From positions 27,146 to 89,306 of the forward strand of contig NZ_MUGW01000005.1 of assembly GCF_002217285.1 (NCBI RefSeq): DNA of 62,161 nucleotides, in the 5' to 3' direction. Source of the stretch: Flavobacterium hercynium. GTDB taxonomy: Bacteria > Bacteroidota > Bacteroidia > Flavobacteriales > Flavobacteriaceae. The first letter of the stretch is position 1, and every line of letters begins with the position of its first letter. Made by a program: the position numbers and the translations under genes. Positions 25,232-35,279 of this stretch are shown here, piece by piece. Under the pieces are notes generated by a model that searched no databases, was not told where the DNA came from, and saw only the letters and a program-made list of their open reading frames with translations.

Positions 25232-26110
25232 ATGAAAAGAATACTGTTATACTTATTTATAGCTTTAGGATTAAATGCTTGCTCACTGAGTAATAATGAC
25301 GATGTTCCTGCTGATTGCGGAAATTATGAAAATGTATCTTTTACTGGAGTTCCACTTTTGTGCCACTACGCTCCTAAGACTTTACAAACAAATCCACTTG
25401 CTGTAGTAATTGATTCACAGGAAAAACTGGATGCCAATTTTACAAAACACGAAAACTCTTGCCCGGATGCCGGAGATTCGACTATAGATTTTTCTAAAGA
25501 ACTTTTAGTAAGCATTTATGCAGGACAGAAACCAACAAATGGTTATGAAATAAAAGTGGCATCGCTTACTGAAAATAAATGCGAGATTGTTGTAAATTAT
25601 TATGAAAAATCGCCTCAAACCGGAGAAGAAATAACAAGAACCCCAACTTATCCGTCTACTTTTTTATTAGTTCCAAAAACGGCTAAACTTTTTGTCTTTA
25701 CTAAAGTTACAGAGAATCAAGACAATATTGTTATTGGAACTTTTGCTAATAAATGCATCGGTGAAGACTGCAGAAATTTTTACCAGATAAATGATTTCAG
25801 CATACTTAAATTTCAGGATGTGGCGGCAGGAAACTATAACTTCGATCAATACAAATACACAAGCACAACCAAAAAAGGAGATTATACAGCGCTTCTTAAA
25901 ACTGTCCCTACCGAAATACTGAAACTTACGGAAGAAACAAAAACGTATGGCTCACCGGACGCATCAGATCAGGGCGGTGTATACTTTCAGCTTCGTCAGG
26001 GGAATAAAGTAACCAAAGTTTTTATTGACAATCATGACACCAAAGATCAAAGTGCAGAGATAAAAGCCTTTAAAAAAGAAATTCAGGAAAAAATTAAAAG
26101 TTTAAAATAA
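25232..26110 (+). CDS. PrcB-like lipoprotein
   Basis: 292 aa. The lipobox ends at Cys17. Residues 60-150 follow the PrcB C-terminal pattern (VVIDSQEKLDANF, DFSKELLVSIYAGQKPTNGY, KLFVFTKV), as in the treponemal protease complex subunit. The C-terminal half (about 180-290) is a second beta domain of unknown role. It probably forms an operon with the 132-aa gene 5 nt downstream. Confidence 0.78.
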   Translation: MKRILLYLFIALGLNACSLSNNDDVPADCGNYENVSFTGVPLLCHYAPKTLQTNPLAVVIDSQEKLDANFTKHENSCPDAGDSTIDFSKELLVSIYAGQKPTNGYEIKVASLTENKCEIVVNYYEKSPQTGEEITRTPTYPSTFLLVPKTAKLFVFTKVTENQDNIVIGTFANKCIGEDCRNFYQINDFSILKFQDVAAGNYNFDQYKYTSTTKKGDYTALLKTVPTEILKLTEETKTYGSPDASDQGGVYFQLRQGNKVTKVFIDNHDTKDQSAEIKAFKKEIQEKIKSLK

Positions 26111-26115
26111 TAATC

Positions 26116-26514
26116 ATGAAAAAGTTAGTATTGCTTTTTATAACATTTGGTCTGTTTTCTACTGTTTATTCATTAGATTCAACCAAAGTAAATTCAGGTT
26201 CCATTATCAATAAATGGACATGGGAAAAATCTATTGGCGGACCAAATAATCCTTATATCGCTACGCCTAAGACTAATGGCTACAAGAAAAAAATAGTTTT
26301 TACAGAGGATGGAAGAATCATAACTTACAAAGACGATATCGAAATCAGAAACAGCGCTTATGAACTTTCAAAAGGAATAAGTGTTCTTGATAATTCAGAA
26401 CATGACCTGATTACCTTTGAAGGCAAAACCTATGTTATCGAAAATCTTGATAATCAGAATTTAACAATCGTATGCAACGGTGAAGATACTAGCAGATCTA
26501 TCTTTAAAAGGTAG
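26116..26514 (+). CDS. Exported protein of unknown function
   Basis: 132 aa. A signal peptide runs to about residue 20 (YSLDS). The rest is beta-rich (RIITYKDDIEIRNSAYEL, TYVIENLDNQNLTIVCNG), lipocalin-like in pattern. It is coupled to the PrcB-like gene. Confidence 0.7.
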   Translation: MKKLVLLFITFGLFSTVYSLDSTKVNSGSIINKWTWEKSIGGPNNPYIATPKTNGYKKKIVFTEDGRIITYKDDIEIRNSAYELSKGISVLDNSEHDLITFEGKTYVIENLDNQNLTIVCNGEDTSRSIFKR

Positions 26515-26564
26515 TTTTGTAAATTAAAATTTGTTATTTTTACAGAAGTAAATTCACTTATTTT

Positions 26565-27116
26565 TTGAAAGACGACTTAGAAATATATATCAGGCAATGT
26601 ATGCAAAATGACAGGGCAGGACAACTGAAAATCTATCAGCTGTTCTCTCCTGTGCTGTATGGTATCTGTTTGAAATATATGAAAAATGAAGATGATGCTA
26701 AAGATGTATTTCAGGAAGCCTTTGTAATTGCATATCAAAAAATAAATCAATACAAATTTGAAGGCAGTTTTGAAGGCTGGCTCAAGCGGATTTTTATCAA
26801 TAAACTGATCGAAACGCTGAACAAGAAGAAAAAAGAAAGTTTTTTTTTGGACGTTTTCGATCCTGATACTGATTATGTAGCCGAAGAGGAATTAGAAATA
26901 ATGCCCGTCGAACAGGAAAAGTTGTTAGAATATATACGGGATTTACCCGATCAGTACCGGATGGTTTTTAACTTGTATGTTTTTGAGAAAATGAAACACA
27001 AAGAAATTTCCGAATTATTAAATATATCTGAAGGAACCTCGAAATCGAATTTAAACAGAGCAAAGCGCATTTTACAGAAAAGAATTTTGAGCATAAAAAA
27101 TTTTAAAATAGCATGA
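26565..27116 (+). CDS. ECF sigma factor
   Basis: 183 aa with TTG as the start codon; no earlier in-frame ATG fits. Region 2: LFSPVLYGICLKYMKNEDDA, with KDVFQEAF. Region 4: ISELLNISEGTSKSNLNRAK. It overlaps the next gene by 4 nt (ATGA), which makes the downstream membrane protein the likely anti-sigma. Confidence 0.92.
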   Translation: MKDDLEIYIRQCMQNDRAGQLKIYQLFSPVLYGICLKYMKNEDDAKDVFQEAFVIAYQKINQYKFEGSFEGWLKRIFINKLIETLNKKKKESFFLDVFDPDTDYVAEEELEIMPVEQEKLLEYIRDLPDQYRMVFNLYVFEKMKHKEISELLNISEGTSKSNLNRAKRILQKRILSIKNFKIA

Positions 27117-29017
27117 AAAAGCAAAATATAGAAGAAATTTTTTCATCAATAGAACACTTCTCTAGTGTTCCGCCTCCTGAACTATGGGGACAAATTGAGG
27201 AAAAACTAAACCAACCAAAAAAGAGCAAAAAAGCTATTATTTGGTGGACTGCTGCTGCATGTTTATTAGCGGGACTAATGGTTCCGACTGTTTTGCATTT
27301 TAATTCAGGCGCTGACATCAATACATTAAATACGAATTCTACTAATACCGTAGTTCTGGAAGAGAAAAATTCAGGCGCCGTTAAAAATAATTCAACTAAT
27401 AAAAATACGGGAACTGAATCTAACGCAGTACAAGAGAATACTAACAAGCAAATTGTTAACAGTGAAAATGACAAGACTAAAAACATTGACAAAGAAGCTA
27501 TTGACAAAAAAGTAATTGACAAAAAAGTAATTGAAGTACAAAATACCGAAACAGCAACTGCTACATTAGAAAATTCACCAGAAAAAAACAATACAACTAA
27601 GGTTCAAAACACTACTATTATTTCGAATACAGCAACAAGAACTGCTCATTCTGAAACTAAAAAAGCAACTAATCGCGCTGTCTTTTTAGATATAAAACAA
27701 ACTGAAACGCATTCGCCTAATCAGGCTGTTGCCGTAAAAGCAAATACTTCTAAAAAAGAAAACAATTTCAATGATGTTTCAAAACAGCAAATGACAACTG
27801 TAGAGAAAAACAATTTGAATCAAGCTGTAGCTGAACAAAATTTTACATCTAAAGCAACAGATAAAGTTGCTACTTCATCTAAAAATTCTATTTCAAAAAA
27901 GGAGAAAGAACTTTTGGATAAGGCTGTAGCGGAGAATACTTTTAAAACAAAAAAACAAAAATCATTTAATGCTAGTCCGGAGAAGTCAATTTCCGGTTCT
28001 GTTGTAGGTGAAAAACTAAATGCTAAAAACAATACTACCTTTGCTTTAAACAATTCTAATTCTGTTTTGAAGGAGAATGAGAATCAAAATAAACAGGATC
28101 AAAAAGAAATTAATCCTAATTTTAACACTATAGCTTTAGAAAAAAGTATTGCTGATAATAATAGCGTAAATAACAATTCTAAAAACACTTCTAAATTTGG
28201 TGATGCTTTGAGCAAACAGGATTCTGTTCAATTGGCAGAACTTCAAAATTTAGAAAAAGGAATAATCGTTGCTGAAGTTACCAAAGAAGAAAAGGAAAAA
28301 GAAGACAAAGCTGTTCCTAAATCTGAAAAATGGGATCTTGGTGTTTTTGCAGGTGTTGCTAATTCTGAGAATTATAAAAACGAGAAAACACTTGGTAACG
28401 TAAACGACTCCAAACAAAGTAATTCGTATGGTGTTAAAACCAGATACAAGATCAATAAAAAATGGGCTGTGGGTTCTGGTCTAAAATTTAATGAATTAGG
28501 TCAAAGCATTGCTAATGTTGCGTACATGAGTACAAAAAGCGAAGCAACCTTTACCCAAAGTGATTATCTGAATCAAAGTGCTTCAGCCGTAAAACCGCAT
28601 ATAGCCAATAACTCGAATTATGTTTTTCTATCGAATAACACTAAAAACTCATTTAAAAGCAACAATATCCAAACTGGAAACGTTAATCAGAGCTTAAAAT
28701 ACATCGAAATGCCTTTGGAAGTTTCGTATGCCGTTTTAACTTTAAACAAAGCCAGCGTAAGCTTAAACACAGGAGGTTTTGTTGGTAAACTGGTTTCTAA
28801 TAATGTTTCGCTAAATGGTACTTCTATTGGTGAAAACATCGATGCTAATGATTTTGTTTATGGTTCTGTTTTGAGTAGTACAGTTCAATATCGTGTTTAT
28901 AAAAAGACGAATGTTTTTGTAGAGCCTGCTATGAATTATTATGTGAATCCTTTAAATAATCAATCTTTCAATCAGTTTCAATGGGGATTGAATTTTGGAT
29001 TGAATGTTTCATTTTAA
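27113..29017 (+). CDS. Anti-sigma-like membrane protein fused to an outer-membrane beta-barrel domain
   Basis: 634 aa. Residues 1-40 carry the short cytosolic anti-sigma-like segment (EEIFSSIEHFSSVPPPELWG), followed by one membrane helix (41-60). Residues about 65-400 are low complexity, rich in Asn, Thr and Lys, with a small tandem repeat KEAIDKKVIDKKVIE. Residues 405-634 are a PorT-like beta-barrel (DLGVFAGVANSENYKNEK, FVEPAMNYYVNPLNNQSF). The one polypeptide would span both membranes. The overlap with the sigma gene supports the anti-sigma role. Confidence 0.85.
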   Translation: MKKQNIEEIFSSIEHFSSVPPPELWGQIEEKLNQPKKSKKAIIWWTAAACLLAGLMVPTVLHFNSGADINTLNTNSTNTVVLEEKNSGAVKNNSTNKNTGTESNAVQENTNKQIVNSENDKTKNIDKEAIDKKVIDKKVIEVQNTETATATLENSPEKNNTTKVQNTTIISNTATRTAHSETKKATNRAVFLDIKQTETHSPNQAVAVKANTSKKENNFNDVSKQQMTTVEKNNLNQAVAEQNFTSKATDKVATSSKNSISKKEKELLDKAVAENTFKTKKQKSFNASPEKSISGSVVGEKLNAKNNTTFALNNSNSVLKENENQNKQDQKEINPNFNTIALEKSIADNNSVNNNSKNTSKFGDALSKQDSVQLAELQNLEKGIIVAEVTKEEKEKEDKAVPKSEKWDLGVFAGVANSENYKNEKTLGNVNDSKQSNSYGVKTRYKINKKWAVGSGLKFNELGQSIANVAYMSTKSEATFTQSDYLNQSASAVKPHIANNSNYVFLSNNTKNSFKSNNIQTGNVNQSLKYIEMPLEVSYAVLTLNKASVSLNTGGFVGKLVSNNVSLNGTSIGENIDANDFVYGSVLSSTVQYRVYKKTNVFVEPAMNYYVNPLNNQSFNQFQWGLNFGLNVSF

Positions 29018-29080
29018 TGTTTTAGTCTAATTTTTATTGTATTTTTCTAAAAAAATAACTTTAAAAATAAGTCCTTACTA

Positions 29081-29608
29081 ATGAGCATTCAAAATAATTG
29101 GAATGACCAAAAATCACTTCCGGCTGACTTACTATTAGCAAAAAAACAGATTTATGATGTTTGTGGTCTTGCTTGTTCACTACCTCAGCCAGAAGCTGAA
29201 AGTGCAGAGTATGACGCATTTGATTTTATAATCAACCATCATCAGATAAAATTTAGATCTGCTAAAATTACGCCAACGAAGACAGGACAATTTGTAACCT
29301 TGTGGAAACGAAACAACTCAGGAACTATTGAACCTTTTGATTTTTCGGATTCCATTGATTTTGTAATTGTAAATGTTAGAAAAAATGAAGCTGCAGGTCA
29401 GTTTATTTTTCCGAAAGCTGTTTTGCTGAGTAAAGGAATTTTTTCTACAGCTACGAAGGAAGGAAAGCGCGCTACAAGAGTTTATCCTCCGTGGGATGAA
29501 ACCACTAGCAAGCAAGCACAAAAAACACAACAATGGCAATTGGATTATTTTTATGAATTAAGTCCAAAACCTGACCTTGTAAAATACAAAACAATATTCC
29601 AGATTTAA
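29081..29608 (+). CDS. MepB-family protein
   Basis: 175 aa. Matches the MepB family: YDAFDFIINHHQIKFRSAKI (44-63), then TPTKTGQFVTLWKRN, and RVYPPWDETTSKQAQKTQQW near the end. MepB-related proteins occur in the mepRAB multidrug locus of staphylococci, but their function is unclear. A bidirectional terminator follows. Confidence 0.88.
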   Translation: MSIQNNWNDQKSLPADLLLAKKQIYDVCGLACSLPQPEAESAEYDAFDFIINHHQIKFRSAKITPTKTGQFVTLWKRNNSGTIEPFDFSDSIDFVIVNVRKNEAAGQFIFPKAVLLSKGIFSTATKEGKRATRVYPPWDETTSKQAQKTQQWQLDYFYELSPKPDLVKYKTIFQI

Positions 29609-29615
29609 AAATAAA

Positions 29616-29647
29616 AAAAGGCTGTCTAAAATTTTAGACAGCCTTTT
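29616..29647. terminator. Bidirectional terminator
   Basis: AAAAGGCTGTCTAAAA and TTTTAGACAGCCTTTT form a perfect 16-bp stem between the convergent MepB and nuclease genes. Confidence 0.9.
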
Positions 29648-29665
29648 AGTTTAACTTATGTATGC

Positions 29666-32600
29666 TTATTTTTTTATGATCTTATCTCTAAAAACAACTT
29701 TATTGTTTTCTGTCAAAGTATAAAAATAAATTCCTGAGGCTAAATTACTAATTTGTATTACGCCTGTATTGTTGTTCTCTCCTGCTTTAATATCTAATGG
29801 ACTACCGATTAAACGACCTGTACTATCATATAATCTCAATTTTAAATCTTTAGTCTGATTGGCTTTCAACACTACATTTACTACATCTGTTGCCGGATTA
29901 GGATATGTTGTGGCGAAACTATTCGCCTTAGTACCAAAATCTATTGTTGATAAAGTAGGTTTAAATTCGAATCTGGCGATTACCGGACCGTGATCAGAAG
30001 TTGTATTTACATAATTTGTTATATCATTACGAGGATCATAAACCGCAGTTGAATTCGGGATATACGAATCTGTTAATTCATTAGAAATCATAATATGATC
30101 TAAGAATCCACCTGAGCTTAAAAAACTAAAGGCACCCGCTTTGCTAATATCTAAAGTTAAAGCATTAAAATTAGCTGTATCTTCTACTAATGCTTGGTAT
30201 GAAGATGGGTTCCCCGGAATAACAGATGCTTTTACATCATCATTATAGTCACCCAAAATTATATAATTACTATCAGGATAATTCGCTATTAAACTGTCTC
30301 TCAATAATTCAGCATCGTACTTACGCATATTGTATCTCGACATATCACTTCCGCTATTGGCACGTGCGTGAATATCGATTAGGTCGATTTCTTTTTTAAC
30401 CCCATTAATATTTGTTTCAATTTTGACCATGTAAGGTAAACGTCCTGAAGAGAAAAAGCTTGAGCCATTACCACCTGGGTAATTTGGCAAAGTCGCGGTT
30501 CCGTTTCGAACATCATCATACAGTTTTTTAAACATAACGCGCTCCTTTTTAACTGTCGTAGTTTGTGTGTTATAAAGAACTACTAATTTTTGAGGAGGAA
30601 AAGTATCCTGAGGAGGATTAAACGAATACGACCATGAAGTCGAGATTGATTTTTCGAATGTTTTTCCGTTAACATTGATTTTCTGAATCAAAATATCGAT
30701 AGACGGATCATCAGATACTTCCTGAACTACGTAAACGTCTGCATCCAGCTTATTCATTACTTTGGCAACGTTTTCTATTTGCAACGCATTGTTTGTTGGT
30801 CCAAACTCTACACCACTAGCATCTTTTACAGCTGTTCCAAAAAATTCTAAATTATAGGTTACAACATCAAAAGTTTCTGCTTTTGGTAAAGAAGAACCAG
30901 TAAACATTCCTATTTCTGTATCTAATCCTGTTCCTGTTACTTTCAGTTTTCCTGAAATCTCTAAAGCTTTTACAGAAGGTGTAAATCGTACAAAGATTGT
31001 TCTACCTGCCGCTGCATCAGCTGTAGGAACCACAACGTTCGATTGAAATGCTACACCATCCAAAGACAATTGGTAATCTGCAGGAGCAGTTAATGTAAGG
31101 TCATTGTATCCTACTGCTTTAAAAATAAAAGATTGTGTAGCTGAAATAGTATTTGGACTTGCATCTCCAAAACTTAAAACAGGATTTGCATCTAAATAAT
31201 TCGTTAGATTCGTAATGGCAATATCATCAATTGACCATTCAGCAGCATTATTAGTTCCTCCTGCAGTTGTTTCGTAAACCCATGCCAAATACGTATGGCT
31301 GGTTTTGTAAGCTTCTAAATCGATGTTTTGTGACAATTTATAAGTTCCTGTTTCTGTAGGGAAATTACCTTCTAACGCTGTCCATGTTGCTGTTTCTGGA
31401 TTGCTTTTTCCATCATAATTTACAGAAACCATTAATTTTAATTGGGGCCCTTCGTAAAATTTACGAGAATAAAAAGATAGTAATGCCAAATCTGTGAAGT
31501 TATCTAATCTCAATTTAGGCGAAATCAACCAGTCTTTGCTTGCTCCGCTTTCAGAATATCCGTTCATAAGCACTGCTCCTGTACCGGAATTCACATTTCT
31601 TGCTGTTGTAGTAATTGCCCATCTGTTGCTGTTTCCGGCAACACTATATTCTGTCCATCCACTATTGCTTAAAGCATTTACATCATTAAAACCTTGAACA
31701 TAAGGATTAATTCCTGCTCCTGACAAGGAAACAATTTTGCTTGTTGCACCTGTCGTTTCGTGTGTTAACTGAGCTGAAGATTCTCCTAAAGCCGTTGGCG
31801 TAAATTGAACGTAAACCGTTACAGCTGCGTTTGAAGCAAAAGCTGCTGCATTAAAAGATATAGAAGAACTAAAATTCGTATTGTCTTTAGAAACCACGAA
31901 AGCTGTTGCTGAAGAACTTACTGTAACAGGCGCTGTAACATTCGCACCCTGAATTTGATAACTAAAGATTTCTGAACTATAATTTGGTTCTGAAAAACCT
32001 AAATTAAGAGCTGAAACTGTTGTCAAAAAAGATGGAATTGCCACATTTGAAGTAGTCACATCTTTTTTAGTAACAACTGACTGAATGTTTCCGTTTGCAT
32101 CTTCTGAGATTGAAAAAACAGAATACGATGCACCAAGTACTAATCCTGAAAATGTTTTTACAACAGGCTGTGAAGGATTGGTAATATTTAAAAATCCAAA
32201 TTGTAATGCAGCTGCATCACTAGCATCAACACCTGCTTTTACTTGCGCAGCTGTTGGTGTTGCGCTTCCTCCCGGAAGAAGTACAAAATATGTTTTTCCT
32301 ATTTCATCTAACTGATCAGAAAAATCAAAACTCTCTGATAAAATATTATCTGTTTTAGGATAGCCTATCGCACTTACCGGCGCCATGATATCGCTTCTAA
32401 CATCTATATTGTCAATAGCAAAAGATGGACGCGATCCTGAACCTGAAACTTGTCTTGAAATCCATCTAACCTGAACTACAGGTTCGTTATCACACTCAGA
32501 TGGCAACGTTACTTTTATATTTTGCGGATTTTGAGAAGTTGGCGGTGTAGCGTCCGATACTTCTGAAACTGTATTATTAGAATATGCTGTGGAAGGCAAT

Positions 32601-33091
32601 ATTTTAAATGCACCAGAATTTCCAATACGATATTGCAAAACCATTTCATTAATACGACTATTATTCGGCGTTCCATATGGATTACGAATGGTTATCGCTT
32701 CATATTGAACCTGAACTGCTTTTTGACCCGTTGCGTCTATAGCAAGTGCAATGGTTAAATCAAGACTTCCTGTATTCAGAAAACCAATTTTCCCAACATA
32801 ATTATGAAAATTACCACTCGTTGTAGCTGCTGAACTAGGACCTACCAAAGCTCTGTCTGCAACTAATGTTCCGCTTACATTGAAACTTAATCCTGGTAAA
32901 GTAGACGCTGTCCAGCCTTGAAATCCTGCAGGATACGTTATTGGATTGGTCGCCAATCCGTCAAAATTTTGCGTATAAGGTAAAGCTTGAGGAGCTGGAT
33001 TTGTTGGTGTTTGTGCAAAAATGCTCAACGACCAACAACAAAATAAACTTAAGAAAGCCGTAAGAGGCCGTAAAGTGTAAATGTTTTTCAT
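29666..33091 (-). CDS. T9SS-secreted endonuclease/exonuclease/phosphatase protein
   Basis: 1141 aa. Signal peptide to about residue 26. The first 230 residues and the part near 465-640 are adhesin/choice-of-anchor-type beta modules (SGWTEYSVAGNSNRWAIT, EWSIDDIAITNL). Residues about 745-1060 are an EEP-type nuclease (YNLEFFG, VYVVQEVSD, DLIDIHARAN, YIILGDYNDDV, HIMISNEL, SDHGPVIARFE). The C-terminus (NPATDVVNVV ... SGIYFYTL) is a type A T9SS sorting domain. It is likely cell-surface or released and may recover phosphate or nucleotides from environmental DNA. Confidence 0.93.
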   Translation of the reverse strand: MKNIYTLRPLTAFLSLFCCWSLSIFAQTPTNPAPQALPYTQNFDGLATNPITYPAGFQGWTASTLPGLSFNVSGTLVADRALVGPSSAATTSGNFHNYVGKIGFLNTGSLDLTIALAIDATGQKAVQVQYEAITIRNPYGTPNNSRINEMVLQYRIGNSGAFKILPSTAYSNNTVSEVSDATPPTSQNPQNIKVTLPSECDNEPVVQVRWISRQVSGSGSRPSFAIDNIDVRSDIMAPVSAIGYPKTDNILSESFDFSDQLDEIGKTYFVLLPGGSATPTAAQVKAGVDASDAAALQFGFLNITNPSQPVVKTFSGLVLGASYSVFSISEDANGNIQSVVTKKDVTTSNVAIPSFLTTVSALNLGFSEPNYSSEIFSYQIQGANVTAPVTVSSSATAFVVSKDNTNFSSSISFNAAAFASNAAVTVYVQFTPTALGESSAQLTHETTGATSKIVSLSGAGINPYVQGFNDVNALSNSGWTEYSVAGNSNRWAITTTARNVNSGTGAVLMNGYSESGASKDWLISPKLRLDNFTDLALLSFYSRKFYEGPQLKLMVSVNYDGKSNPETATWTALEGNFPTETGTYKLSQNIDLEAYKTSHTYLAWVYETTAGGTNNAAEWSIDDIAITNLTNYLDANPVLSFGDASPNTISATQSFIFKAVGYNDLTLTAPADYQLSLDGVAFQSNVVVPTADAAAGRTIFVRFTPSVKALEISGKLKVTGTGLDTEIGMFTGSSLPKAETFDVVTYNLEFFGTAVKDASGVEFGPTNNALQIENVAKVMNKLDADVYVVQEVSDDPSIDILIQKINVNGKTFEKSISTSWSYSFNPPQDTFPPQKLVVLYNTQTTTVKKERVMFKKLYDDVRNGTATLPNYPGGNGSSFFSSGRLPYMVKIETNINGVKKEIDLIDIHARANSGSDMSRYNMRKYDAELLRDSLIANYPDSNYIILGDYNDDVKASVIPGNPSSYQALVEDTANFNALTLDISKAGAFSFLSSGGFLDHIMISNELTDSYIPNSTAVYDPRNDITNYVNTTSDHGPVIARFEFKPTLSTIDFGTKANSFATTYPNPATDVVNVVLKANQTKDLKLRLYDSTGRLIGSPLDIKAGENNNTGVIQISNLASGIYFYTLTENNKVVFRDKIIKK

Positions 33092-33239
33092 ATAGTTAAA
33101 ATGAGTTTTTTAGAAGTCAAATTTATAATCTTTAAAGTTAACACAATATTACATAATCATAAAGTTATTCCTTCATATTAAAACAACAATCGATCCTAAA
33201 ATGAAATTATTCATACATTCAGCTTATTTTTTAACATAA

Positions 33240-33266
33240 AAAAAGCGACCTAAACAGATCGCTTTA
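33240..33266 (-). terminator. Terminator of the SDR gene
   Basis: AAAGCGA/TCGCTTT around a 10-nt loop. The A-run on the plus strand is the T-tract of the minus strand. Confidence 0.65.
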
Positions 33267-33293
33267 ACTTGATATTTATAGTAGAAGTATACC

Positions 33294-34046
33294 TTATATT
33301 GCCGTATAACCTCCGTCTGAAATAAAATAACTTCCCGTTGTAAAAGAAGATTTATCAGAACTTAAAAACAAAACCAATTCCGCAATTTCTTCTGATGTCC
33401 CCAAACGGTTCATTGGTGATTTTGCCGCTACAGCTTCCATCGCACTTGAATCCAGATTATCTTTTAATAAAGCGGTTTCAATGTAACCAGGTCCTACAGC
33501 ATTGCAACGAATATTTTTTTGTGCATACTCAGCAGCAATATTTTTGGTTAATCCAACAACTCCATGTTTTGAAGCAGTATAAGCTGAACTAAGAGGTGCT
33601 GCAACTTGTCCGTGAATCGAAGCAATATTTACTATGCTTCCTCCACCGTTTTTTTCCATTTGTTCTAATTGGTAACGACAGGCATAAAAAACACCATTTA
33701 AATTCAAACCAATAACGCGATCCCAAGCTTCGGGATCATATTCTCCTGTTGGTTTGGCCGGACCACCCATTCCTGCATTGTTACAGGCAATATCAAGTCG
33801 ACCGTATTTTGCTACTGTTTCCTGTACTACTCTTTGGTTATCGCTTGCACTTGACGAATCTCCTTTAATAAAAAAAGCTTCTCCGCCATTTGCTGCAATT
33901 ATCTTTACTGTTTCCTGTCCGTGTTCTACATTAATATCGGATACTATTACTTTTGCTCCTTCACGAGCATACGCTTCTGCGACAGCACGACCAATTCCTG
34001 AACCGGCTCCGGATACAAAAGCAACTTTGTTTTCTAAAAGTGACAT
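33294..34046 (-). CDS. SDR-family oxidoreductase (glucose-1-dehydrogenase-like)
   Basis: 250 aa classical SDR. The NAD(P) motif is GAGSGIG (14-20), with NNAG near 89-92 and the catalytic YTASK near 156-160 (Ser-Tyr-Lys). The substrate is not set by these motifs. A lone gene. Confidence 0.93.
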   Translation of the reverse strand: MSLLENKVAFVSGAGSGIGRAVAEAYAREGAKVIVSDINVEHGQETVKIIAANGGEAFFIKGDSSSASDNQRVVQETVAKYGRLDIACNNAGMGGPAKPTGEYDPEAWDRVIGLNLNGVFYACRYQLEQMEKNGGGSIVNIASIHGQVAAPLSSAYTASKHGVVGLTKNIAAEYAQKNIRCNAVGPGYIETALLKDNLDSSAMEAVAAKSPMNRLGTSEEIAELVLFLSSDKSSFTTGSYFISDGGYTAI

Positions 34047-34206
34047 ATTCTTAAGTTTAAAATTTGTACTTCTAATTTACGAAGATCGCAGAAGGTAATA
34101 CACTTCAAAAACACAATTTAAAACAACATTAACGTTCATTGCCAATCATTTGTTATTTAATATTAAAAGCATCTAAATGAAGATTTTTTTTCTTAGTGTT
34201 TTGTAA

Positions 34207-34575
34207 CTACTCGTCTAATTTCATATTCCCTCTGTCTTTACGGCTTTCCGGATCAGAATTAGAGTAACGATTGGGTGTTATGTCAGAATTTCTATCTTTA
34301 TTTTCTACTGTTTTTTTAGCTTCTTCTTCTGTACTCACACCACGATTCGCATTTGCATTGGTTGTATCTTTTGTGCTTGAAGCTTTCTTGATATCTTCAT
34401 TTTCATTTCTGGCTCTTTCGACTACTTTTTTATTTCCGTCAGCATCTGTTACGACCTCTTTATTAAGTTTTGTTTCTTTTGATTCTTTATCATGCGAAAC
34501 ATTTTTACCTTTAGATTCATCATTAGTTTTTTGTACTCCATTTATCTTTTTCGATCCTAAATTATTAGTTTCCAT
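34207..34575 (-). CDS. Small hydrophilic disordered protein
   Basis: 122 aa if translation starts at the ATG at 34575 (METNNLGSKK), which I prefer over 34644. Highly charged, rich in Lys, Asn, Glu and Asp, no hydrophobic core, no signal peptide. Similar proteins in this phylum are often stress-related, but no family is recognised. The opposite strand has an equally long open frame (34271-34633) that I judge to be a shadow. Confidence 0.55.
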   Translation of the reverse strand: METNNLGSKKINGVQKTNDESKGKNVSHDKESKETKLNKEVVTDADGNKKVVERARNENEDIKKASSTKDTTNANANRGVSTEEEAKKTVENKDRNSDITPNRYSNSDPESRKDRGNMKLDE

Positions 34576-34715
34576 ATCTTTATTTTTTAAAATTACTACT
34601 ATAATATTACGAATTTCAGGGCTTAAATCGTAGTCCTTTAACATAGCTTTTGGATAATAGCCGCTCGTTTCTTTTAATGCTGATGAAACAAAACTATCTT
34701 TGCAAAAAAAATAAC

Positions 34716-35279
34716 ATGCACCAACACTTCATTCTTTTTAAACCTTATGGCTATTTAAGTCAGTTTATATATGAACTAAAGAGAAAGAAAAAACTTTTAG
34801 GAGAGTTGCACGATTTCCCTGAGGGAACAATGGCTATCGGAAGATTAGATGAAGATTCTGAAGGATTGCTTTTACTAACTACTGATGGAAAAATAAGCGA
34901 GCAGATCCGAAGCAAAAAAGTTGACAAAGAATATTACGTACAAGTTGATGGTGTTATTACTCCAGAAGCTATTGAACAACTTCAAAAAGGTGTCGAAATT
35001 GGTTTTGATGGCGGCAAATACACAACCAAACCCTGCAGTGCTTTTATTGTTACTGAAATTCCGGATTTTGGACCGCGAGCCAAAAAAATACGCGATGAAC
35101 GCCACGGACCGACTTCGTGGGCATCGATTACCGTAAATGAAGGAAAGTTTAGACAGGTTCGGAAAATGACTGCCGCAGTTGGTTTTCCGACTTTGAGACT
35201 AGTTCGCGTTCGTATAGGAAATGTATATTTGCAAAATCTAAAAGCAGGAGAAGTAATAGAAGTTTCAGACTTTAATTAG
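34716..35279 (+). CDS. rluE: RsuA-family 23S rRNA pseudouridine synthase
   Basis: 187 aa. The ATG at 34716 opens the domain (MHQHFILFKPYGYLSQF). GRLDEDSEGLLLLTTDG near 48-64 is the RsuA/RluE catalytic motif with the Asp nucleophile, and FRQVRKMTAAVGFPTLRLVR is the C-terminal signature. There is no S4 domain, as in RluE, which makes pseudouridine in 23S rRNA. RluE is the closest named type, with moderate confidence. Confidence 0.88.
   Translation: MHQHFILFKPYGYLSQFIYELKRKKKLLGELHDFPEGTMAIGRLDEDSEGLLLLTTDGKISEQIRSKKVDKEYYVQVDGVITPEAIEQLQKGVEIGFDGGKYTTKPCSAFIVTEIPDFGPRAKKIRDERHGPTSWASITVNEGKFRQVRKMTAAVGFPTLRLVRVRIGNVYLQNLKAGEVIEVSDFN

Noticed and set aside
27103..27591. A 162-aa minus-strand frame over the anti-sigma gene
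   Set aside because: Shadow of the Asn/Thr-rich gene 27113-29017; no promoter or family motif.
34271..34633. A 120-aa frame opposite the 122-aa hydrophilic gene
   Set aside because: It is the mirror of a Lys/Asn-rich gene, and its Ser/Phe-rich product is typical of a shadow frame.
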